A DNA stretch of 64,000 bases from Sphingobacterium sp. BN32 (GTDB lineage Bacteria > Bacteroidota > Bacteroidia > Sphingobacteriales > Sphingobacteriaceae). The stretch spans positions 2,418,001 through 2,482,000 of the forward strand of contig NZ_CP129963.1 of NCBI RefSeq assembly GCF_030503615.1, in the 5' to 3' direction. Below are positions 37,661-46,747 of the stretch, piece by piece (the first letter of the stretch is position 1; each line of letters opens with the position of its first letter). The position numbers were made by a program, and so were the translations under genes. Under the pieces are notes generated by a model. That model did not search any database, was not told the origin of the DNA, and was given only the letters and a program-made list of their open reading frames with translations.

Positions 37661-38287
37661 ATGAAAACAAAGTTCTTAATTCCTATCCTTGCGATCTCGC
37701 TAAGCACAGTTGCTTGTAATAACAATACTTCCTCGAATACGGAACAAACGACCGATGAGCATGCGGGACATGATCATAGCGCTACGGGCCGCGAAGGCCA
37801 TAACCATGCGCAATCAACCACGCCTAGTGAAGCTCCTCCAATTGAGGTTCCTGCGGTTAAAGCTCCTGTCGTTAGCATCCCTGATTTCAACTTTTATAAG
37901 GTTAAGTCGGGCATCGCATTTAGCAAGGCAGATATCCCCGCTGGAAAGAACACTGTGTTTGTGCTATTTGATCCTTCATGTGGGCACTGTCAGCATGAAA
38001 CAAGTGCTTTAGCGAAGAATTATGAGAAGATTAAGAATATCAATGTCTACTATGTTTCGATGAACGATCCTGCGCTAATGGCTAGCTTCTTCACTTCTTT
38101 CGGGAAGGAATTAGAGGGCAAACCAAACGTGGAGATGTTGTACGATAGAAATCAGGACTTTATCCAGAAGTTCCACATTCCGAGCAAATTCCCAGCAAAC
38201 TATGTATATGGTCCTGACGGCGCATTAAAAACATACTGGGAAGGCGAAAAACCAATTGAGGACGTTATTGCATCATTTACAAAATAA
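37661..38287 (+). CDS. Thioredoxin-like lipoprotein with a His-rich linker
   Basis: 208 residues. Lipobox STVAC at residues 15-19. Residues 20-60 form a low-complexity linker rich in His and acidic residues (DEHAGHDHS, GREGHNHAQ), followed by a Pro/Val segment. The redoxin domain begins near 73 and carries a CGHC motif (FDPSCGHCQHE) at about 107; cis-Pro region FPANYVYGPDG. It resembles TlpA-type thiol-disulfide proteins facing the periplasm. The linker may bind metal; no data in sequence prove this. Its stop overlaps the start of gap, so the two are co-transcribed. Confidence 0.8.
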   Translation: MKTKFLIPILAISLSTVACNNNTSSNTEQTTDEHAGHDHSATGREGHNHAQSTTPSEAPPIEVPAVKAPVVSIPDFNFYKVKSGIAFSKADIPAGKNTVFVLFDPSCGHCQHETSALAKNYEKIKNINVYYVSMNDPALMASFFTSFGKELEGKPNVEMLYDRNQDFIQKFHIPSKFPANYVYGPDGALKTYWEGEKPIEDVIASFTK

Positions 38288-39285
38288 TGAAAATTGCCAT
38301 TAATGGATTTGGCCGCATTGGCCGCCATACCTTACGGAATTTATTGAACCGTAATCTTTCCGATATCGAAGTCGTTGCGATCAATGACTTAGCAGATACA
38401 AAGACATTGGCGCATCTGTTTAAATACGATTCTGTTCATGGTCCTTTGCACCGCGAAGTGAAACACGATGACCAGCATCTGTATGTTGATGGAAAGATTA
38501 TACAGGTTTATAATGCGAAATCTCCAAAAGACCTTCCGTGGGCAGAATTAGGAATAGACCTCGTTGTAGAATCTACCGGTCATTTCGTAAAAAAAGAATT
38601 AGCTGAGCAGCATATCCACGCTGGAGCAAAACAGGTTATCATCTCTGCACCTTCACCCGATAAAGAAGTGCCGACGGTGGTATTGGGAATCAATGATGAA
38701 GATTTCGATTGGTCGACTCCGGTATTCTCAAATGCTTCATGTACGACCAACAACGTGGCACCACTGATTAAGATTCTTGATGATAACTGGCAGATTCAGG
38801 ATGGATACATCACCACGGTACACTCTATGACCGGCGATCAAAACCTCCACGATGCTCCGCATCGTGACCTTCGTCGCTCGAGAGCTGCTTCGGCATCCAT
38901 TATCCCAACGACTACCGGAGCCGCAAAGGCAATCACCAATGTCTTTAAACATTTGGAAGGTAAGTTGGGAGGCGCAGGTATTCGTGTACCGGTATTAAAC
39001 GGTTCACTTACGGACTTTACCTGTACCTTAGCCAAACAAACAACAGTTGAAGAGATCAATCAGAAGTTTAAAGAAGCAGCGGATAATGGTCTCAAGAATG
39101 TATTGTATTACACGGAAGATCCTATCGTTTCGGTAGATATCATAAACAATCCATACTCCTGTGTCTTCGACTCTCAATTAACGAGTATCGTAGGCGGATT
39201 GGTCAAGGTTGTGGGCTGGTATGACAACGAGTTCGGATACTCCAACAGACTGGTTGATTTATTAGAAATAGTCGCTAAGAAATGA
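38287..39285 (+). CDS. gap: Glyceraldehyde-3-phosphate dehydrogenase, type I
   Basis: 332 residues. NAD-binding INGFGRIGRHTLRNLL at the start, catalytic Cys in SNASCTTNNVAPL near 152, catalytic His in TVHSMTGDQNLHDAPHRDLRRSRAA, and C-terminal VGWYDNEFGYSNRLVDL. The motif includes MTGDQ where many enzymes have YTxDQ, a variant seen in Bacteroidota. Overlaps the preceding lipoprotein gene (TAATG) and the following acetyltransferase gene by four bases, making a three-gene unit. Confidence 0.96.
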   Translation: MKIAINGFGRIGRHTLRNLLNRNLSDIEVVAINDLADTKTLAHLFKYDSVHGPLHREVKHDDQHLYVDGKIIQVYNAKSPKDLPWAELGIDLVVESTGHFVKKELAEQHIHAGAKQVIISAPSPDKEVPTVVLGINDEDFDWSTPVFSNASCTTNNVAPLIKILDDNWQIQDGYITTVHSMTGDQNLHDAPHRDLRRSRAASASIIPTTTGAAKAITNVFKHLEGKLGGAGIRVPVLNGSLTDFTCTLAKQTTVEEINQKFKEAADNGLKNVLYYTEDPIVSVDIINNPYSCVFDSQLTSIVGGLVKVVGWYDNEFGYSNRLVDLLEIVAKK

Positions 39286-39716
39286 TTCGATTCATCTCCC
39301 TACAAGATACACTAGCTTTGCGCAGTCTCGTACTGCGCAACGGCTTGCCTGAGCAAGAATGCATTAATCCGCAGGATCTTCTTCCAGAAACGTTCCATTT
39401 GGGTTATTTCAATGAGGATAATGAATTAGTTTGTGTATTAACCTGTCAGAAAGAAAACCATCCTAAGCTTCCTCATGAAGCTTATCGATTACGTGGGATG
39501 GCAACACATCCGGATGCACGTCGCAAAGGCTATGCAAAAGAACTGATGCTTGCAGCAATCGATCATCTAAAAGAACAATTGCATATCCCCTACTTTTGGT
39601 TCAACGCTCGTAAAGTTGCATACCCTTTCTATGAAAGTCTAGGATTCGAATATATGTCTGATGAGTTCGATATACCGGGCATTGGCCCACACAAGGAGAT
39701 GTTTAAGCTTCTCTAA
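39282..39716 (+). CDS. GNAT family acetyltransferase
   Basis: 144 residues. GNAT core: LRGMATHPDARRKGYAKELMLAAIDHLKE (acetyl-CoA loop RRKGYA) and YFWFNARKVAYPFYESLGFEYMSDEFDIPGIGPHKEM. Close to the ElaA/YjcF-like branch. The substrate is unknown. Its ATG overlaps the gap stop by four bases. Confidence 0.85.
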   Translation: MIRFISLQDTLALRSLVLRNGLPEQECINPQDLLPETFHLGYFNEDNELVCVLTCQKENHPKLPHEAYRLRGMATHPDARRKGYAKELMLAAIDHLKEQLHIPYFWFNARKVAYPFYESLGFEYMSDEFDIPGIGPHKEMFKLL

Positions 39717-39723
39717 GCGATTA

Positions 39724-40497
39724 TTACATCTCACCCACTACACCAATACCAAATAAAGCAAAATCGTATTTTACGGGGTCTAAAGGGTCTAGTTCCCGTA
39801 AATTCTCCGTGAGCTCAACGGCAGTCTTCCAATTGACCTTATCGCTCTGGATTAAATTAAACTTTCGAGCCACGCGCTCCACGTGGACATCACATGGACA
39901 TATCAGATCGCTAGGTTGCAGCCGATTCCAAATACCAAAGTCTACCCCCGCATTATCCTTGCGCACCATCCATCGCAAGAACATATTCAATCGCTTACAA
40001 CTCGACTTCTGCAATGGAGAACTGATATGTTTTCTCGTGCGCGTAGGATAGTCAGGTAAGGAAAAGAAATAAGTACGGAAACTATTTAAGGCCTGTTCCA
40101 CTCGGTTGACTCCGGTGATGAACGGTTCTTGCAAAAAAGCATCTTCGAAGGAGGGGAAACGCTGATAATGCTGCTTAAAGAAAGAGACAAAGTAAAGTAA
40201 GTCTGTATCATTAAAGGTACGATGCTTGAAGCCCAACAATTGCTTCAGATCCTCTTCCTGATGATTGATGATAAAATCAAAAGGCGCATTATCCATCCTC
40301 GCTGCCAACTCTACACACTTATTGATAATGGTCTTACGTTGCCCCCAGGCCAGAATACTGGCAAAGAAACCCATGATTTCAATATCTCGTTTTAAAGTAA
40401 AACGGTGTGGGATACTAATAGGGTCGGCAGGTATAAAATTAGGTGTATTGAATTCTTCAACCTTTTTATCTAAGAAATCCTTAAGCGATAAATCCAT
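39724..40497 (-). CDS. TIGR02757 family protein, function unknown
   Basis: 257 residues from the ATG at 40497 (an eight-codon upstream extension to 40521 lies inside the obgE terminator). Matches TIGR02757/DUF2400: FIPADPISIPHRF, DIEIMGFFASILAWGQRKTIINK, NRLCLFLRWMVRKDxGVDFG-like MFLRWMVRKDNAGVDFGIWN, and LICPCDVHVERVARKFNLI. The helical layout and CxCD-V-H segment recall HhH DNA glycosylases, but no glycosylase catalytic Asp/Lys pair can be assigned. Downstream of obgE but separated by its terminator. Confidence 0.85.
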   Translation of the reverse strand: MDLSLKDFLDKKVEEFNTPNFIPADPISIPHRFTLKRDIEIMGFFASILAWGQRKTIINKCVELAARMDNAPFDFIINHQEEDLKQLLGFKHRTFNDTDLLYFVSFFKQHYQRFPSFEDAFLQEPFITGVNRVEQALNSFRTYFFSLPDYPTRTRKHISSPLQKSSCKRLNMFLRWMVRKDNAGVDFGIWNRLQPSDLICPCDVHVERVARKFNLIQSDKVNWKTAVELTENLRELDPLDPVKYDFALFGIGVVGEM

Positions 40498-40508
40498 AAT
40501 GACAAAAT

Positions 40509-40537
40509 ACAAAAAAAGCAACCGAAGTTGCTTTTTA
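40509..40537 (-). terminator. obgE terminator
   Basis: On the minus strand AAAAAGCAAC-TTCG-GTTGCTTTTTTTG: 10-bp stem, UUCG tetraloop and a T-run, directly after the obgE stop. Confidence 0.9.
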
Positions 40538-40539
40538 TA

Positions 40540-41538
40540 TTATTTGTTAATCTCTTTCCAGATTAAATCTTTCAATTGTTGAATATTTTTACCGGTGACT
40601 GAAGAGATAAACACATGCGGAATACCTTTCGGCACTTGCAATTCCATTTCCTTCTCCAGCTCATCATCTAGCATATCCGATTTCGTGATGGCCAGCAATT
40701 TCGGTTTGTCTAATAACTCAGGATTATATGCAGTCAGTTCGTTCAAAAGGATATCATATTCTTCCTCAATTGTCCTATCCGTATCTGCTGGAACCATAAA
40801 CAATAGAACGGAGTTACGTTCGATATGGCGTAAGAAACGATGTCCTAAGCCTTTCCCTTCGGAAGCTCCTTCGATAATTCCTGGGATATCCGCCATCACG
40901 AACGATTTATTATCGCGATAACTAACGATGCCTAGGTTAGGAACAAGCGTCGTAAAGGGATAATCAGCAATCTCAGGCTTTGCAGCCGAAACAACGGATA
41001 ATAAAGTAGACTTCCCAGCATTCGGAAATCCTACTAAACCTACATCGGCTAATACTTTCAGCTCAAGGATTACCCACTCTTCCTTACCCGGCATACCAGG
41101 TTGTGCGAAACGAGGAGTTTGTTGGGTGGAAGATTTAAAATGCCAGTTACCAAGACCCCCGCGACCACCGGCCGTCAAGATTTTGGTCTCGCCATCTTCT
41201 GTAATCTCGAATAAGACTTCGCCAGTTTCGGCATTCTTAGCTACCGTTCCAAGCGGCACTTCCAAGATCTCATCTTTACCTGTCGCACCAGAACGAAGGG
41301 CACTGCCACCGGGCTCACCACTTTCGGCAATAATATGTTTGCGGAATTTTAAATGTAAAAGCGTCCAGTGTTGTGTAGACCCTTTTAAAATAATATGACC
41401 ACCACGGCCACCGTCGCCCCCATCAGGTCCACCTTTGGCCGTAAATTTATCACGGTGTAAGTGAGCTGATCCTGCACCTCCATGTCCAGAGCGGCAGCAA
41501 ACCTTAACATAATCAACGAAATTTGACCCCTGCGCCAT
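40540..41538 (-). CDS. obgE: GTPase ObgE/CgtA
   Basis: 332 residues. N-terminal Obg domain with glycine-rich loops ([34 protein letters not shown]), then the G domain: G1 [11 protein letters not shown] near 166, G2 [13 protein letters not shown]3 [26 protein letters not shown]4 TKSD. Essential for ribosome assembly and stress control. It follows adk by 17 bases on the same strand. Confidence 0.96.
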   Translation of the reverse strand: MAQGSNFVDYVKVCCRSGHGGAGSAHLHRDKFTAKGGPDGGDGGRGGHIILKGSTQHWTLLHLKFRKHIIAESGEPGGSALRSGATGKDEILEVPLGTVAKNAETGEVLFEITEDGETKILTAGGRGGLGNWHFKSSTQQTPRFAQPGMPGKEEWVILELKVLADVGLVGFPNAGKSTLLSVVSAAKPEIADYPFTTLVPNLGIVSYRDNKSFVMADIPGIIEGASEGKGLGHRFLRHIERNSVLLFMVPADTDRTIEEEYDILLNELTAYNPELLDKPKLLAITKSDMLDDELEKEMELQVPKGIPHVFISSVTGKNIQQLKDLIWKEINK

Positions 41539-41555
41539 TAATCCTCCTAATACTA

Positions 41556-42125
41556 TTAATAACGATCGATAACCGTTGTTAGGTTGTTGAAGATTTCCTC
41601 AATATCCCCGATGCCATTCACCTTAGTCAATTTCCCTTGACCCTCGTAATACGGCAATACATGGATAGTCTTTCCGAAATATTCTTCGATACGTTTTTTC
41701 AATTTATCAGCAGCATCGTCTGCACGTCCAGATATTTCCTGGCGCTTAGCAATACGCTGTGTAAGTTCTGTTTCATCAACATCCAATGCAACTACCCCGG
41801 AAATTGATGTATTATTAGACTCTAAGAAAGCATCTAAAGCTTCAGCCTGCGCCACAGTACGTGGGAAACCGTCGAAAATAAAGCCCTTCGCTTCTGGGTG
41901 TTGTTTGATTTCCTCTTCTAACATCGCGATGGTGATAGAATCAGGAACCAAATTACCATCGGCAATGATCTGGCTTACTTGTTTTCCTAAATCTGTCTGA
42001 TCTTTGATATGTCCACGAAAAATATCACCTGTAGAGATATGGTGTAATCCATATTTTTCGATCAATTTAGCAGATTGAGTGCCTTTTCCTGCTCCTGGAG
42101 GTCCGAATAATACAAGGTTTAGCAT
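41556..42125 (-). CDS. adk: Adenylate kinase
   Basis: 189 residues, the short form without a zinc or LID insertion. P-loop [15 protein letters not shown] at the N-terminus, [52 protein letters not shown]. Balances AMP/ATP/ADP. First gene of an adk-obgE pair. The tRNA-Arg gene just upstream has its own terminator. Confidence 0.96.
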   Translation of the reverse strand: MLNLVLFGPPGAGKGTQSAKLIEKYGLHHISTGDIFRGHIKDQTDLGKQVSQIIADGNLVPDSITIAMLEEEIKQHPEAKGFIFDGFPRTVAQAEALDAFLESNNTSISGVVALDVDETELTQRIAKRQEISGRADDAADKLKKRIEEYFGKTIHVLPYYEGQGKLTKVNGIGDIEEIFNNLTTVIDRY

Positions 42126-42162
42126 ATTGTGTTGTTATTTTTATTTTTCAAGATAAAAAATA

Positions 42163-42193
42163 AAAGCCTAATTCCTCTTAAGAATTAGGCTTT
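42163..42193 (-). terminator. Terminator of tRNA-Arg copy 1
   Basis: AAAGCCTAATTC / GAATTAGGCTTT, 12-bp stem, followed on the minus strand by TATTTTTTATC, between the tRNA and adk. Confidence 0.85.
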
Positions 42194-42200
42194 CTTTCAG

Positions 42201-42274
42201 TGCGCTCAAAGGGAGTCGAACCCCTAACCTCCTGATCCGTAGTCAGGTGCTCTATCCAATTAAGCTATGAGCGC
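42201..42274 (-). tRNA. tRNA-Arg (anticodon ACG), copy 1
   Basis: Complete cloverleaf on the minus strand: acceptor GCGCUCA/UGAGCGC, D-arm GCUUAAUUGGAUAGAGC, anticodon arm CCUGA-CUACGGA-UCAGG (anticodon ACG, read as ICG after deamination), T-arm AGGGG-UUCGACU-CCCUU-like, discriminator A. CCA is not encoded. Identical to copy 2 at 42873-42946. Confidence 0.96.
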
Positions 42275-42400
42275 GGCAACCATTACTTCACGACTTATTG
42301 CCTTTTCTGTTTTGGTGATGCAAATATACGGAAATTATCTGCTGAGCAAAACTTTTTTTAACATTTCTAGCTAACTCCGTTGTATTGAGCAAAATAAAAA

Positions 42401-42860
42401 ATAGTAGTTAGTAGTTAGTACTTAGTACTTAGACCCTGAAGTGCCGGATATAGCAAATAGGTGCTTTGGATCAATGGAACACAGGATAATCTGAACAAAG
42501 AATGGAGAAATAGTAGTTAGTACTTAGTAGTTAGTATTTAGTACTTAGACCCTGAAGTGCCGGATATAGCAAATAGGTGCTTTGGAATATAGCAAATAAG
42601 TGCTTTGGTTTAATGGAACACAGGATAATGTGAACAAAGAATTTAGAGATAGTACTTAGTAGTTTGTATTTAGTATAAAGCCCCTGAAGTGCCGGATATA
42701 GAAAATAAGTGCATTGTATTAAAATAAAGGAGGATTATTTGAATCAAGAATGAATGACTGCATGGAAGGCTATGATGGACTAAGATCTAAACTCTCATAG
42801 CTAAGGTCTAGCCGTTGTAGGTCTAACTACTAACTACTAACTACTAAATACTGACTACTA
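42401..42860. repeat. Tandem repeat of three units bounded by heptamer arrays
   Basis: Units start near 42402, 42511 and 42650. Each has a TTAGTAN array, then CCCTGAAGTGCCGGATATAG, AAATAGGTGCTTTGG or a variant, and AATGGAACACAGGATAAT; the third is more degraded. Opposite-sense TCTAACTACTAACTACTAAC closes the region at 42821-42840. It lies between two identical tRNA-Arg genes and has no open frame. Confidence 0.8.
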
Positions 42861-42872
42861 AAAAGGAAATTG

Positions 42873-42946
42873 TGCGCTCAAAGGGAGTCGAACCCCTAAC
42901 CTCCTGATCCGTAGTCAGGTGCTCTATCCAATTAAGCTATGAGCGC
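42873..42946 (-). tRNA. tRNA-Arg (anticodon ACG), copy 2
   Basis: Same 74 bases as copy 1 with all four arms intact and anticodon ACG. No evident terminator follows; the heptamer repeat begins 12 bases after its 3' end. Confidence 0.96.
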
Positions 42947-43081
42947 TTTTGAGGGTGGATATCCCCCTGTGATGGGGCAAATATCGGGACTTTTTTAAAT
43001 TTTCCAAATCCTTTTTTTCTTTTTTCATGCATTTCAAAACTATATTTACTACATATTGTTGATTTTAATATATTTACATTT

Positions 43082-43909
43082 ATGGCTGAACGTATCATTA
43101 AGAGCAATAAAATTAGAATAGGCGATCTTAGCATTGCTTATCACATCAAGAAAGCGACAGAAACACCCGAGAAAACTATCATCTTCCTACATGGTTTTCC
43201 TTTCAATAAGAACATGTGGCGCGATCAATTGGAGAGCTTAGAAGACAATATAACGGGTATCGCCGTAGACATTCGTGGACATGGAAACAGCACCAAAGGA
43301 CATGGCTTCTTTTCCATTGATGTTTTTGCGAAAGACTTGGGCGTGTTGATGCGCAAGCTTGATATTGAAGAAGCGGTGCTTTGTGGTATTTCCATGGGCG
43401 GTTATATAGCGCTTCGTGCCTATCAATTGTTCCCGGAAAAAATTTCCGGATTGATTCTTTGTGATACCCATAGCAAAGCGGATGATAATGCTGGCAAGCA
43501 AAAGCGATTCGATGCTGTACAGGCCGTATTGCAACATGGACGCCGCCCCTATGCCATCGGATTTGTAGGGAATGTCTTTTCGGCGCGTTCTGTAGAAGAT
43601 AAACCTGAAGCGGTTGAGCTGATTAAAAGCAGTATTCGCAGAAATAGCATCTCCTCCATATGCGCAACCTTACTTGCGCTAGCTGCTAGAACAGATACAA
43701 CCGATGTTTTAAACGAAATTAAAGTGCCTACGCTTATTATCCGAGGCAAAGAAGATAAAATCACTCCGGCAGAATTGATGGAGGAACTACACAAGAAAAT
43801 TAAAGGATCGACCTATATAGAGTTTGAACACTGCGGACACTTACCAAACTTGGAGGATACCGAAAAGTTCAATTTGCACATGAATACATTTATGCAGGAA
43901 AAGGTATAA
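43082..43909 (+). CDS. Alpha/beta hydrolase
   Basis: 275 residues. Oxyanion region FLHGFPFNKNMW, nucleophile elbow CGISMGGYIALRA (Ser near 104), acid region LIIRGKEDKITPAELM and catalytic His in FEHCGHLPNLEDTEKF. Resembles the 3-oxoadipate enol-lactonase/esterase branch, but the substrate cannot be inferred and there are no aromatic-degradation genes nearby. Transcribed divergently from tRNA-Arg copy 2. Confidence 0.88.
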   Translation: MAERIIKSNKIRIGDLSIAYHIKKATETPEKTIIFLHGFPFNKNMWRDQLESLEDNITGIAVDIRGHGNSTKGHGFFSIDVFAKDLGVLMRKLDIEEAVLCGISMGGYIALRAYQLFPEKISGLILCDTHSKADDNAGKQKRFDAVQAVLQHGRRPYAIGFVGNVFSARSVEDKPEAVELIKSSIRRNSISSICATLLALAARTDTTDVLNEIKVPTLIIRGKEDKITPAELMEELHKKIKGSTYIEFEHCGHLPNLEDTEKFNLHMNTFMQEKV

Positions 43910-44028
43910 GTGACGCATGCCGCCGGGGATGCCCTTGGCCCTTTACGAGAGGGACTCAACGTACTGGCATCCAAGATCCAAATTTGAATACTGCAGGTAT
44001 ATGAAATTCTAAAAAGCTAACGTTATGG

Positions 44029-44050
44029 AGCCCTTTGAAAAAAAGGGCTT
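44029..44050. terminator. Hairpin between convergent hydrolase and patatin genes
   Basis: AGCCCTTT-5-AAAGGGCT, 8-bp stem without a long T-run; a weak terminator candidate for either strand. Confidence 0.4.
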
Positions 44051-44094
44051 TCCATTTAGTAGCTTATCAATTTAAACACCCTCCTCCGAACAAC

Positions 44095-44925
44095 CTACTT
44101 CGCTTCCAATAGTACTTTCTTTCTGTACGCCGAATCGGGCACCACTTTGTTGGTAAGCATTTTACCATGTTCGATTAATTGGGTTGCTTTGTCATAATCC
44201 CATAAGCCCGCAATATTATGAGGAATATTAATCACATAATCTGGCTTATAAAGTTCAATTGAGAGCGCAGCGAGCTTACGGCGCATCACAAAATATGCTT
44301 CCTGCAACATTCCGATCGAGTTTACCGGTTTATCAAAGGCTATCGGACCATAGCGTGGGTTAGGCTTGCCGTCTAAGTTTACTGCGACCACAATATTGCG
44401 GCGCTTGCGCTTCACAAAGTTGATTGGCAAAGGATTGACCACTCCGCCGTCGACCAAGCTGATATCATCAGAAAGCACACTCGTAAAGACCGCGGGGATA
44501 GCAATGGAAGCACGGATCGCTTTGTAAACCGAGCCCTTCTCAAAGACTACCTCCTTCTCATTCTTAATATCAGTCGCGATTGCGCGGAACGGAATATCCA
44601 TATCCTCAATATTTTTATCCGGAAAGATATCCTTCAAGGATTCGAACACCCGCTCACCCTTTAAAAGTCCGAATCGAGGGTTTGTAAAATCCAACAACTT
44701 AAAGATCATCGAGCGGTTGATCGACATCATCCAATCTTCCAACTGCTGCAGCCGCCCCTCCACATAAGCTGCCCCAATCAAGGCACCAATGGAGCATCCA
44801 ACCACCTCATCGATTTCGTAACCCTTCTCTTCTAAACTTCGAATGACCCCAATCTGTACCAACCCTCTGGCACCCCCACTTCCCAACACCAAGGATACTT
44901 TACGCTTACTTTTAAGAATGTTCAT
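44095..44925 (-). CDS. Patatin-like phospholipase
   Basis: 276 residues. Oxyanion loop LGSGGARGLVQIGV, nucleophile GCSIGALIGAAY (Ser near 46) and dyad Asp in LVDGGVVNPLPINF: complete patatin Ser-Asp dyad. Short, cytoplasmic-type RssA-like member; probably a lipid acyl hydrolase. No signal peptide. Ends against the alpha/beta hydrolase and starts 124 bases from the TetR gene. Confidence 0.9.
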   Translation of the reverse strand: MNILKSKRKVSLVLGSGGARGLVQIGVIRSLEEKGYEIDEVVGCSIGALIGAAYVEGRLQQLEDWMMSINRSMIFKLLDFTNPRFGLLKGERVFESLKDIFPDKNIEDMDIPFRAIATDIKNEKEVVFEKGSVYKAIRASIAIPAVFTSVLSDDISLVDGGVVNPLPINFVKRKRRNIVVAVNLDGKPNPRYGPIAFDKPVNSIGMLQEAYFVMRRKLAALSIELYKPDYVINIPHNIAGLWDYDKATQLIEHGKMLTNKVVPDSAYRKKVLLEAK

Positions 44926-45014
44926 AGCTAAAGTTAAACCTAATTTTCCTGATTGTAAAATGTCATCTTTTTGTCGTTTTCAATATTCAATTTTCATATT
45001 TTAATTAGCGATGT

Positions 45015-45040
45015 TACTTTTGCTAACACTGTTAACAAAA
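45015..45040 (+). promoter_or_regulatory. TetR-type operator overlapping the promoter
   Basis: TTTTGCTAACA-C-TGTTAACAAAA (45018-45040) is a 23-base palindrome with one mismatched pair. It overlaps TACTTTTG (45015-45022), an exact TAnnTTTG element, and ends ten bases before the TetR start codon: a layout typical of autorepression. Confidence 0.65.
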
Positions 45041-45049
45041 CAAAGATAA

Positions 45050-45655
45050 ATGAGCTTATCCGAAAGAAAGCTAAGGCAACAACAAGAGGTGAAAAACCAA
45101 ATCATCGCATCCTCACGGGAGATCGTGAACATGGAAGGATGGGCGGCGCTTTCCATCCGCAAGATCGCCGACGCCATCGAATATTCGGTACCCGTAGTTT
45201 ACAAACATTTTGAAAGCAAGGAAGCACTCACCGCCTTTTTTGTAGCAGAAGGATTTGCGGCGTTGAAAAAGGAAATCGAAGCTTGCGTAGTACCGACGGA
45301 TCCAATCGAAAAAAGAGTACAACAGGTTGCCGAAGGCTATTGGCATTTTGCTTCCAAAAATCCAAAAGACTATGAGTTGATGTTCGGCGTAGGCTTGCCT
45401 ACTTGCGAAATGCATCAACAAGTTCCTGCAATCGCGGAATTAGCAAATTACCTTCGCCAATTTATTGACGAGCTGATCGAGAGCAGCGGCAAGAAAGATC
45501 TGAATACCTGCGTCAAATATCGCAGCTTTTGGTCTATCCTACACGGCGTGGTTGCTATCGAATTACTCACGATAAACAAGTTTGATTCAGTATGCCCATC
45601 CGAAGTGTTAGCAGACAGTATTCGAGCATTCACGCAATACATACAAAAGAATTAA
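45050..45655 (+). CDS. TetR/AcrR family regulator
   Basis: 201 residues. HTH: IIASSREIVNMEGWAALSIRKIADAIEYSVPVVYKHFESKEALTAFFV region at about 18-65. The C-terminal part has a WHG-type ligand domain (HFASKNPKDYELMFGVGLP, FWSILHGVVAIELL). It is preceded by a palindromic operator and followed after 35 bases by a nitroreductase gene, so it probably represses both until a toxic nitro or quinone compound is present (inference). Confidence 0.9.
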   Translation: MSLSERKLRQQQEVKNQIIASSREIVNMEGWAALSIRKIADAIEYSVPVVYKHFESKEALTAFFVAEGFAALKKEIEACVVPTDPIEKRVQQVAEGYWHFASKNPKDYELMFGVGLPTCEMHQQVPAIAELANYLRQFIDELIESSGKKDLNTCVKYRSFWSILHGVVAIELLTINKFDSVCPSEVLADSIRAFTQYIQKN

Positions 45656-45690
45656 TATACAGCTTACAATAATTATAATTTTAAAAACAA

Positions 45691-46323
45691 ATGAGTTTAA
45701 TACAAGACTTACAATGGAGATATGCCACCAAGAAAATGAATGGTCAGGCAGTAGAACAAGCAAAGGTCGATCAAATCATAGAGGCAGCGCGTCTAGCGCC
45801 AACCTCTTCCGGTCTTCATCCATTCAAAATAATCGAAGTAAGTAATCCTGAACTAAAAGCTAAAATTCAGCCTATCGCATTCGGACAGTCGCAAATTGTT
45901 GATGCTTCGCATCTTTTGATTTTCGCTGCATACGATGAATACACGAAAGAACGTGTAGACGCGCCTTTCCTACAGCAACAAGTGGAGCGTGGTTTACCTG
46001 AAGGATTCGCAGACGATTATAAAAACGGATTATTCGCTCGCTTTCAAACACAAACGAAAGATGCACATTTTGATCATGCAGCGCGTCAAGCTTATATAGG
46101 CTTCGGAATTGCTATTGCTGCAGCGGCAGAATTACGTGTAGACGCAACGCCAATGGAAGGCTTTATCAATGAACAGTTGGACGAACTTCTAGGACTCGAC
46201 AAACTAGGCCTGAAATCCGTTACAATTTTAGCATTGGGATACCGCGACGAGCAGAATGACTGGTTGGTTAATCTTAAGAAAGTAAGGGTTAACAAAGAAG
46301 AGTTCGTTATCAACTTAAACTAA
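45691..46323 (+). CDS. NAD(P)H-dependent nitroreductase (NfsB-like)
   Basis: 210 residues. Nitroreductase fold with FMN-binding features: LQWRYATKKMNGQ at the N-terminus, EAARLAPTSSGLHPFKIIEVSNPELK, ARQAYIGFGIAIAAAAELRVDATPMEGF and VTILALGYRDEQNDW. It likely reduces nitroaromatics or quinones with a flavin cofactor. Second gene of the TetR pair, with its own terminator. Confidence 0.92.
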   Translation: MSLIQDLQWRYATKKMNGQAVEQAKVDQIIEAARLAPTSSGLHPFKIIEVSNPELKAKIQPIAFGQSQIVDASHLLIFAAYDEYTKERVDAPFLQQQVERGLPEGFADDYKNGLFARFQTQTKDAHFDHAARQAYIGFGIAIAAAAELRVDATPMEGFINEQLDELLGLDKLGLKSVTILALGYRDEQNDWLVNLKKVRVNKEEFVINLN

Positions 46324-46367
46324 TCCAACAACGGAAATTAGTAAACTATAATACAAAAACATATTTT

Positions 46368-46400
46368 AAAGCAGCTGTCTGAAAAGGCAGCTGCTTTTAT
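46368..46400 (+). terminator. Nitroreductase terminator
   Basis: AAAGCAGCTG-10-CAGCTGCTTTTATATTTT, 10-bp stem and T-rich tail, 44 bases after the stop. A copy of a dispersed repeat (TGTCTGTTTTC...) begins immediately after it. Confidence 0.88.
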
Positions 46401-46535
46401 ATTTTCTAAGCTTGTCTGTTTTCTATGGGCTACAAGAACCGACATCATTATTAGCGTTTCTAAGCAAATTTGAAAGTTAAATATTAATGCTCCATATTTT
46501 GTTCTACCATTCCTCGAAACTCGTTCGACATAAAG

Positions 46536-46625
46536 CCCTTTCAAACCCAATGTAAACCCAATACATAACCCTTTCATAAGCGCTTCCAATTGGGTATGAA
46601 AGGGGTTTGAAAAAGCTTTAAATTG
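46536..46625. repeat. GGGTTTG-rich palindromic repeat, copy 2 (reverse orientation)
   Basis: 46536-46565 is the exact reverse complement of 10931-10960. The right arm (TTGGGTATGAAAGGGGTTTGA, about 46592-46611) is complementary to the left arm, so the unit can fold on itself. Confidence 0.75.
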
Positions 46626-46747
46626 GGAGCGTCGGGTGCGAGGTTGAATAAGTTCTTATTTTGCTGTTCTTCTCTTCGATAGTTGCCCTATTTTAAGTAA
46701 ACTTATTGAAATATTAATTGACCTGAAAATTCGTAAACTGTATATTT

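Noticed and set aside
42401..42860. CRISPR array
   Set aside because: Repeat units are degenerate, unequal in length and without unique spacers; no cas genes are near.
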